A stretch of DNA of 10,907 nt from the NCBI GenBank assembly GCA_963666945.2, contig CAXXRT010000030.1:1-10907 (forward strand). The letters run 5' to 3'. This document shows positions 6,650 through 10,907 of the stretch, piece after piece (position 1 is the first letter of the stretch; each line of letters starts with the position of its first letter). The position numbers and the translations under genes were made by a program. This DNA comes from G963666945 sp963666945 (GTDB taxonomy: Bacteria > Bacteroidota > Bacteroidia > Bacteroidales > Marinifilaceae). The notes beneath the pieces were generated by a model that was not told where the DNA came from, ran no database searches, and was given only the letters and a program-made list of their open reading frames with translations.

Positions 6650-6669
6650 GGAGTTTAGCGTATGCTTAC
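6650..6669 (-). repeat. IS66 terminal inverted repeat, right copy
   Basis: Read on the minus strand from 6669 it begins GTAAGCATACGCTAAACTCC, matching the copy at 5250 at 17 of 20 positions. RHS-core coding resumes immediately at 6670, so this end sits inside an RHS gene. Confidence 0.7.
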
Positions 6670-6947
6670 GAATGTATGATGCTGGTCTTGGTAGGTGGTA
6701 TTGTATAGACCCATTGGCTGAAAAGTATAATTCATACTCTTCATATTCATATGTATTAAACAATCCACTTAAGTTTGTTGACCCTGATGGTAAAGATGTC
6801 GAACTTGTCATTGGGAAACCTTATACTAAAAATGGAAAGGAACATCCTTATGGACATGTTGCTATTAGAGTACATGGTGAAGGATATAATTATGTTTTTG
6901 ATTTTGGAAGATATGTAACACTACGGTCATCTGCATATTGCATATAA
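6670..6947 (+). pseudogene. Third RHS tip, cut by IS66 at its 5' side and truncated at its 3' side
   Basis: RHS core sequence resumes at the IS66 boundary: RMYDAGLGRWYCIDPLAEKY, then SYVLNNPLKFVDPDGKD. The tip begins VELVIGKPYTKNGKEHPYGH, then VAIRVHGEGYNYVFDFGRY. The GHVAIRV...YDFGRYG pattern recurs in tips of Bacteroidota RHS proteins as I remember them, possibly of a papain/NlpC-like fold through its His; that is uncertain. After GRY the frame turns into unrelated TLRSSAYCI and stops at 6945-6947, about 50 residues into a tip that should be longer, and no immunity gene follows. The ATG at 6672 is only the Met of the RMYD motif. A dead remnant. Confidence 0.75.
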
Positions 6948-6948
6948 A

Positions 6949-6979
6949 AAAACTTGCCTAAGTAGTTTAAGCAAGTTTT
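6949..6979 (+). terminator. Hairpin terminator after the third RHS tip
   Basis: AAAACTTGC (6949-6957) pairs with GCAAGTTTT (6971-6979), with extra TAA/TTA pairing inside the loop. The T-run is short. Its A/T arms suit either strand; it probably separates the RHS/IS region from the secretin operon. Confidence 0.6.
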
Positions 6980-7104
6980 AAAGATATCGTTAATCTAATT
7001 ACATTTAACATTCTATTTATAGGGAACTTTCCAGATATTAATGTATTTTTACATATTATTATTTCTTAGTGTGTTTTCATTGTAATTTATTAGATAAAAA
7101 TTTT

Positions 7105-8991
7105 ATGGTGGGTTGTTATTCAAGATTATGTAGAACAGTTTTTGTTTTTCTTTTTGTATTTATTGTCGGGTCGGTTAGTTCGCAGGTTGTTAATGTGAAT
7201 ACTTTGTTGGATAGCCTGGCTAAGCGAGAGATTCCTGATTTGAATAAGAAGGTTAGTATAAGTATTAGCCAAATGAAGGTAGGGGAGTTTATAAGAGCGA
7301 TTGCTAATGATGCGGGTCTTAATATTTCTATTCCTAATAGTCTTGAAAGTTATGTGAGCAATAATTTTAAGAATGTTGCTGTAAAGGATATTCTTGTTTA
7401 TTTATGCAATGATAATAGCCTGAATCTTGAAGTTACGGGAAATATTATTAAGATTTCTAAAAAGCTTGCCCCTCCTGCTAAGGAAAAGGAAATTAAGATT
7501 AGCTATAATAAGTTGAATAATGAAATTACCATGGATTTGAATAACGATCCTCTGAATAAGGTGGTTAAGAAGATTTCCGAGGTTTCGGGAAGTAATGTTA
7601 TTCTTTCCCCTGGGCTTATGAACCAGAATGTTAATGGGTTCGTGAGGTCTTCGAATCTTAAGGAGGCTTTGGATCTTCTTGCGCATTCCAATGATTTAAA
7701 TGTTAAGACAGAGGGCAAAGCTGTTTATATTATTGAGAAGAAGTTTAGTAAGGATTTGTCTAAATTTAAAAATAATGAGGCTGTAAAGTCGTTTGTTCCT
7801 GCTGTACGAAATGTGAGTGTTGACTCTGAGCAGGGTATCACTGTAAATGTTGTGAATGAGCCTTTGGATAGGCTGTTTAAGTTTGTGGCTGATAAGGCTA
7901 ATCTAAAATACCATTTACTTTCAAAGCTTGATGAGAATGTAAATCTTAGTGTTAAGAATCTAAGCGTTGATAAGTTTCTTTATAATCTTTTTAAAGGAAG
8001 TAAGTATAGCTATAAGATTCAGGATGATGTTTGCTATGTGGGCGAAAGAAGGATGAAGGAACTGCAGGATTGCAGGATGGTGAAATTTAACTACCGTTCG
8101 GTTTCTAAGTTGTCGGAGTTGTTGCCTAAGTCGTATATTGCAGGACTTGAGATAAAGGAATTTGAAGAGTTGAATAGTCTTTTTGTTTGCGGGGATACTG
8201 ACAGGATTATTGAGTTTATGGAACTGATGCATGAAATTGATCAGAAGGTTCCCGTGGTGCTTATTGATGTGATAATTGTCGAGGTTTCGGATAAAGTTGA
8301 TCTTTCCGTGGGAGTTGAGGCAGCTCTTGGTGTTGAATCAACAAAGACCGAAGGTGGTCTTGCTCCAGGAAGCGAAAAGGGTGTGAGTGTTACTATGAAT
8401 GGTAATACCATAAACAGTGTATTTAATAATCTTGGTTTTGCAAGACTTGGAAGGGTTAATCCTAACTTTTACCTTAAGCTTAAGGCTCTTGATGAGTCGG
8501 GTAAGGCTAATATAAGATCAACTCCACGACTTTCGACAATTAACGGTCATGAGGCCAAGTTAAAGATTGGAAAGAAGGAATATTATAGAGAGGAGACCAA
8601 TAATTACTGGGGTTCACAGAATCCTCAGCTTGCTATTCAAAAGGTATATAAACCGGTAGAGGCAAATCTTGAGGTTAAGATTAAACCAATGATTTCCGGT
8701 GATGGTAGTGTGAATATGGATATTTCGGTTGAACAATCTGATTTTACAACAAGGATAATTGAAGACGCGCCTCCTGGAATGGTGACCCGTAAGTTTGAAT
8801 CTATGATAAGGGTTATGGACAGGGAGACGATATTGCTGGGAGGATTGGAACAAAATACAAATTCCAAGAGTTCGAGAGGCGTTCCTGTTTTGGGAAAGAT
8901 TCCTGTTTTGAAGTGGATTTTTGGATCGAATAGTAAGAGTAAGCATAAGACGAGACTTAATATTTTAATAAGACCTGCTATAATAAACTAG
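7105..8991 (+). CDS. Secretin of a type II secretion / type IV pilus-like system
   Basis: A 628-residue protein. Start ATG 7105 is chosen because it places a classic signal peptide at the N-terminus (MVGCYSRLCRTVFVFLFVFI, then VGSVSSQ); a GTG at 7069 in the same frame would add 12 unlikely residues. Three successive STN/N0-like modules are visible at about residues 50-118, 141-212 and 245-313, each with an amphipathic helix and ending in a short strand (NIIKISKK, AVYIIEKK, VCYVGERR). An N1-like domain lies at 325-380. The secretin core starts with VPVVLIDVIIVEVSD at 382 and ends with the signature VPVLGKIPVLKWIFG (about 593-607) and LNILIRPAIIN. Secretins form the gated outer-membrane ring through which substrates or pili pass. 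GspD normally has one N0 and three N1-type domains, so this layout is unusual. It is the first gene of a tight operon; the next ATG is 1 nt past its stop. Confidence 0.88.
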   Translation: MVGCYSRLCRTVFVFLFVFIVGSVSSQVVNVNTLLDSLAKREIPDLNKKVSISISQMKVGEFIRAIANDAGLNISIPNSLESYVSNNFKNVAVKDILVYLCNDNSLNLEVTGNIIKISKKLAPPAKEKEIKISYNKLNNEITMDLNNDPLNKVVKKISEVSGSNVILSPGLMNQNVNGFVRSSNLKEALDLLAHSNDLNVKTEGKAVYIIEKKFSKDLSKFKNNEAVKSFVPAVRNVSVDSEQGITVNVVNEPLDRLFKFVADKANLKYHLLSKLDENVNLSVKNLSVDKFLYNLFKGSKYSYKIQDDVCYVGERRMKELQDCRMVKFNYRSVSKLSELLPKSYIAGLEIKEFEELNSLFVCGDTDRIIEFMELMHEIDQKVPVVLIDVIIVEVSDKVDLSVGVEAALGVESTKTEGGLAPGSEKGVSVTMNGNTINSVFNNLGFARLGRVNPNFYLKLKALDESGKANIRSTPRLSTINGHEAKLKIGKKEYYREETNNYWGSQNPQLAIQKVYKPVEANLEVKIKPMISGDGSVNMDISVEQSDFTTRIIEDAPPGMVTRKFESMIRVMDRETILLGGLEQNTNSKSSRGVPVLGKIPVLKWIFGSNSKSKHKTRLNILIRPAIIN

Positions 8992-8992
8992 T

Positions 8993-10219
8993 ATGGGAAT
9001 TGTTAGCTACATAAAGAATTTTGTAAAAGGACAAACTGCAATAGGTTTGCATGTCTCTTATAAAAAGGGAGATGTAGATTCCTACAGTTTAGTCAGACTG
9101 AAAAGGAAGAATAATAGTCTTTTTGCCGAAGAATCCCGAAATATTACCGAGAAGGAGTTGGGAGATCTTAAAGGCTTAAAGCTTCCAATTGTTCTTTGTA
9201 TCACGGGAAGTAATGTGATATATAAGAAGGTTGAGGAAACAGATACTCAGACAATGCTTTCGGGATTGATCCCCTCGGGTAAGGAAGATGAGTTTGTTTA
9301 TAATATCTATAATGCAGAAAGAGGATATTGCTGGCTGTCGGTAATTCGTAAGGATGTAGTGCTGGAACTTATTAATAAATTGAGGGATTCTAAGCTTTTT
9401 GTTTCCGGTATTTGTCTTGGTCCTTTTGAAACAGCTACCGTGATTCCTGTCATTGAGAATTCATGTGATAGTATTAAAAGTGGAAATTATCGATTGGGGA
9501 TTAGCGGAAATAAGGAGATAGGATCAACTGGAGTTGTTGTTAGTTCTGTAGAAAATGATGAGGGCGAAGATAAGTTATGTAAAATCGGTGATGATAAGGT
9601 TTCTTCTGAATATTTACCTGCATATAGTGCTGCTGTGAGTTTTTTCACCGGTAGTCATGCCAATTTTTATAACAAGCAGATAAATGAATATTTTAAGGAG
9701 TATAGCTATTACAGGAACAATATAAGTTTGTTTAAGGGAGTTGGGATATTATTGTTTGTTGTGTTGTTTATAAACTTTCTGGTCTTTAGTTCTTATCGTA
9801 ATGAATATGACTCGTTAAGCAGCGAATCTGTTATTAATAAAGGCTTGTTGGTAAGACTGGATTCCCTGAAATCTAAGGTAGCACAGTACAAAACGTTTAT
9901 TTCAAGTAATTCGCTTGATGTAAAAAGCAATATGAGTTTTTTGTGTGACAGGGTAATTTTAAAGATGCCAGAAGGGATAAGCTTAAGTCAGATTTCAGTT
10001 GCCCCTTTATCTTCAAAGATAAGGGATGGAGAGGATTTAAAATATAAGGACGGCATTATTTATATAGAGGGTAAGTGTAGTTCTCCGGGTAAAATAGATA
10101 TGTGGCTAAAATTTCTTAAGGATGAAAAATGGTTGGATGGCATAGTTCGTCAGGAGTATTTTGAAAGGGAAGGTCATGGTGAGTTTGTTTTGGAATTGAA
10201 GATATCTTCAAAAAAGTAG
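8993..10219 (+). CDS. GspL / PilM-PilN-like inner-membrane platform protein
   Basis: A 408-residue bitopic protein. Residues 1-240 are soluble and presumably cytoplasmic; GQTAIGLHVS near the start and the alternating strand pattern suit the actin-like fold of GspL/PilM, though similarity is weak. One membrane helix spans about 247-267 (LFKGVGILLFVVLFINFLVF), then a coiled-coil-like stretch (275-305), then a periplasmic domain (MSFLCDRVILKMPEGISLSQ, then IYIEGKCSSPGKIDMWLKFL) that reads like the ferredoxin-like fold of PilN/GspL. In known systems this protein couples the cytoplasmic ATPase to the periplasmic GspM/PilO partner. The arrangement behind a secretin and before a GspM-like gene supports the call. 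Gaps are 1 nt upstream and 3 nt downstream. A phylum-specific platform protein with the same topology is the alternative. Confidence 0.65.
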   Translation: MGIVSYIKNFVKGQTAIGLHVSYKKGDVDSYSLVRLKRKNNSLFAEESRNITEKELGDLKGLKLPIVLCITGSNVIYKKVEETDTQTMLSGLIPSGKEDEFVYNIYNAERGYCWLSVIRKDVVLELINKLRDSKLFVSGICLGPFETATVIPVIENSCDSIKSGNYRLGISGNKEIGSTGVVVSSVENDEGEDKLCKIGDDKVSSEYLPAYSAAVSFFTGSHANFYNKQINEYFKEYSYYRNNISLFKGVGILLFVVLFINFLVFSSYRNEYDSLSSESVINKGLLVRLDSLKSKVAQYKTFISSNSLDVKSNMSFLCDRVILKMPEGISLSQISVAPLSSKIRDGEDLKYKDGIIYIEGKCSSPGKIDMWLKFLKDEKWLDGIVRQEYFEREGHGEFVLELKISSKK

Positions 10220-10222
10220 TTT

Positions 10223-10741
10223 ATGGAAGGATATAAAAAGAAATATTACTTGTTATTAGTTTTGACACCTGTCATTATGATTGTGGTGTACAATCTAACT
10301 ATTAGTAATACCATAGAGCTTGCCGGGAAGATTTCTGATTTAAAGCATGATGTTAGTCAGACATCTCTTGCACCTGCCAATATTAGTATATTGACCCGTC
10401 AGCTTGATTATTTAAAGACCAAGGTGGGTAAAAGTTCTAAGAATAGTGAGATGGAGAGTCTGTTTACCGATATATCGGAATATTGCAAAAGGCATAATCT
10501 TAGGCTAAAGAGTTTTCCAGCGGCTCATAGCGTAAGCAGGAGCAGCTATCTTTGCAGGACTTCTATAATAACGGTGGAAGGTTCGTTTAAAAAACTTCTA
10601 AAGCTTATACATTATTTTGAATATAAGAAGAATAAACTTATAAGATCTGTTTCTTTCGATTTGGTAAGGGACAGGGTAAGTAAAAAAGATAAGTTACAAT
10701 TAAAAATATACATGCAATCTATAAATTATGGCAAGGATTAA
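10223..10741 (+). CDS. GspM / PilO-like periplasmic platform protein
   Basis: A 172-residue protein with the GspM/PilO plan: a short basic cytoplasmic start (MEGYKKKY), one membrane helix at about 8-24 (YYLLLVLTPVIMIVVYN), a coiled-coil-like linker (about 30-70: ELAGKISDLKHDVS, ILTRQLDYLKTKV), and a compact C-terminal domain (about 78-170; FTDISEYCKRHNLRLKSFPA, SIITVEGSFKKLLKLIHYFE). The last pattern, a strand followed by F..LL..I..FE, is characteristic of PilO/GspM ferredoxin-like domains. It would pair with the preceding GspL-like protein in the inner membrane. Sequence identity to known members is not obvious; topology and gene order carry the call. The next gene starts 14 nt before its stop. 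Confidence 0.65.
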   Translation: MEGYKKKYYLLLVLTPVIMIVVYNLTISNTIELAGKISDLKHDVSQTSLAPANISILTRQLDYLKTKVGKSSKNSEMESLFTDISEYCKRHNLRLKSFPAAHSVSRSSYLCRTSIITVEGSFKKLLKLIHYFEYKKNKLIRSVSFDLVRDRVSKKDKLQLKIYMQSINYGKD

Positions 10742-10907
10742 GATATTGATATTTGTATTATTGGGAGTTAGTGTATTTGCATCGTGTGATGACCTGATAG
10801 AAAAAGATCTGGAAGATAAAAAGCTGGATATTATTTCTCCTGCTGATAGTATTGAGACACAATTGACTAATATAACGTTTCTGTGGGAAGACCTGGAAGG
10901 GGCTGAT
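10728..10907 (+). CDS. Lipoprotein of the secretin operon, N-terminal part (3' end off the window)
   Basis: ATG 10728 lies inside the previous gene (14-nt overlap with its stop at 10741) and opens a frame that runs to the window edge, 60 codons. MARIKILIFVLLGVSVFASC is a lipoprotein signal with lipobox FASC; Cys20 would be lipidated. The mature start DDLIEKDLEDKKLDIISPAD has acidic residues after the Cys. TNITFLWEDLEGAD at the edge resembles the first strands of fibronectin III/Ig-like domains in Bacteroidota lipoproteins (W-x-x-v-x-G-A pattern). By position it could be an accessory of the secretion machine, for example pilotin-like or a surface subunit; that is inference. Confidence 0.75.
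   Translation, partial: MARIKILIFVLLGVSVFASCDDLIEKDLEDKKLDIISPADSIETQLTNITFLWEDLEGAD

Larger units (their letters stand above)
5250..6669. mobile_element. Chimeric IS66 element made of two inverted 3' halves
   Basis: The segment starts GTAAGCATTCGCTGAACTAC (5250-5269). Its other end, read on the minus strand from 6669, starts GTAAGCATACGCTAAACTCC, matching at 17 of 20 positions. GTAA at the tips is the known signature of IS66-family ends. Inside are two tnpC 3' halves facing each other, joined at 5984-6015. No tnpA or tnpB and no complete tnpC is present. Flanking 8-mers differ (TTTCTAAA before 5250, GAATGTAT after 6669), so there is no target duplication. It appears to be the product of two separate insertions fused after loss of everything between. 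Confidence 0.75.

Noticed and set aside
5250..6669. A single intact IS66 element with a normal transposase
   Set aside because: Both ends carry tnpC 3' ends pointing outward, and no tnpA, tnpB or tnpC 5' part exists between them.
7069..7104. GTG 7069 as start of the secretin
   Set aside because: It would place 12 polar residues ahead of a complete signal peptide that begins at ATG 7105.
7402..8946. Several minus-strand open frames of 70-110 codons inside the secretin gene
   Set aside because: They lie antisense to a well-supported secretin, have no recognisable motifs, and reflect codon bias of the sense gene.

Overview
The window looks like a chromosomal segment of a Bacteroidota bacterium. 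Coding is AT-rich, Shine-Dalgarno sequences are weak, there is a -33/-7 promoter of the Bacteroidota type (TTG, 19 nt, TAATTTTG), and the RHS proteins, IS66/IS481 transposases and lipoproteins read like those of that phylum. No tRNA, rRNA or CRISPR array was seen. All family names come from reading motifs by eye; no database was searched.

Left part (1-4831): the 3' end of a large RHS-repeat gene runs in from the left edge. Its tip resembles polymorphic toxin type 44, and a membrane-anchored immunity candidate overlaps its stop codon. A terminator follows, then about 500 nt without a gene that hold a promoter-like sequence and a cluster of GTGGRTAA repeats (DnaA-box-like). Next is an orphan RHS tip: the end of an RHS core fused to a papain-like cysteine-peptidase-type toxin candidate. 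It has its own lipoprotein immunity candidate and a very strong terminator.

Middle part (about 4861-6947): a mobile-element graveyard. The 3' end of an IS481-type transposase (minus strand) is cut by the terminal repeat of an IS66 element. Two different IS66 transposase 3' halves lie head to head, joined at a perfect 12-bp inverted repeat, and each still carries its own outer end starting GTAAGC. The right end abuts a third RHS tip, which is cut at both sides. RHS tip displacement plus IS insertion and deletion explains most of this region.

Right part (7105-10907): a tightly packed operon for the outer-membrane and inner-membrane platform of a type II secretion / type IV pilus-like machine. 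It encodes a secretin with three STN-like N-terminal modules, a GspL (PilM/PilN)-like protein, a GspM/PilO-like protein, and the start of a lipoprotein that continues off the right edge. Genes are separated by 1 nt and 3 nt, then overlap by 14 nt. ATPase, platform and pseudopilin genes are not in the window.

The most notable points are the RHS tip array with a 17-nt identity block exactly at a displacement breakpoint, the double-right-ended IS66 chimera, and the unusual secretin operon beside them.
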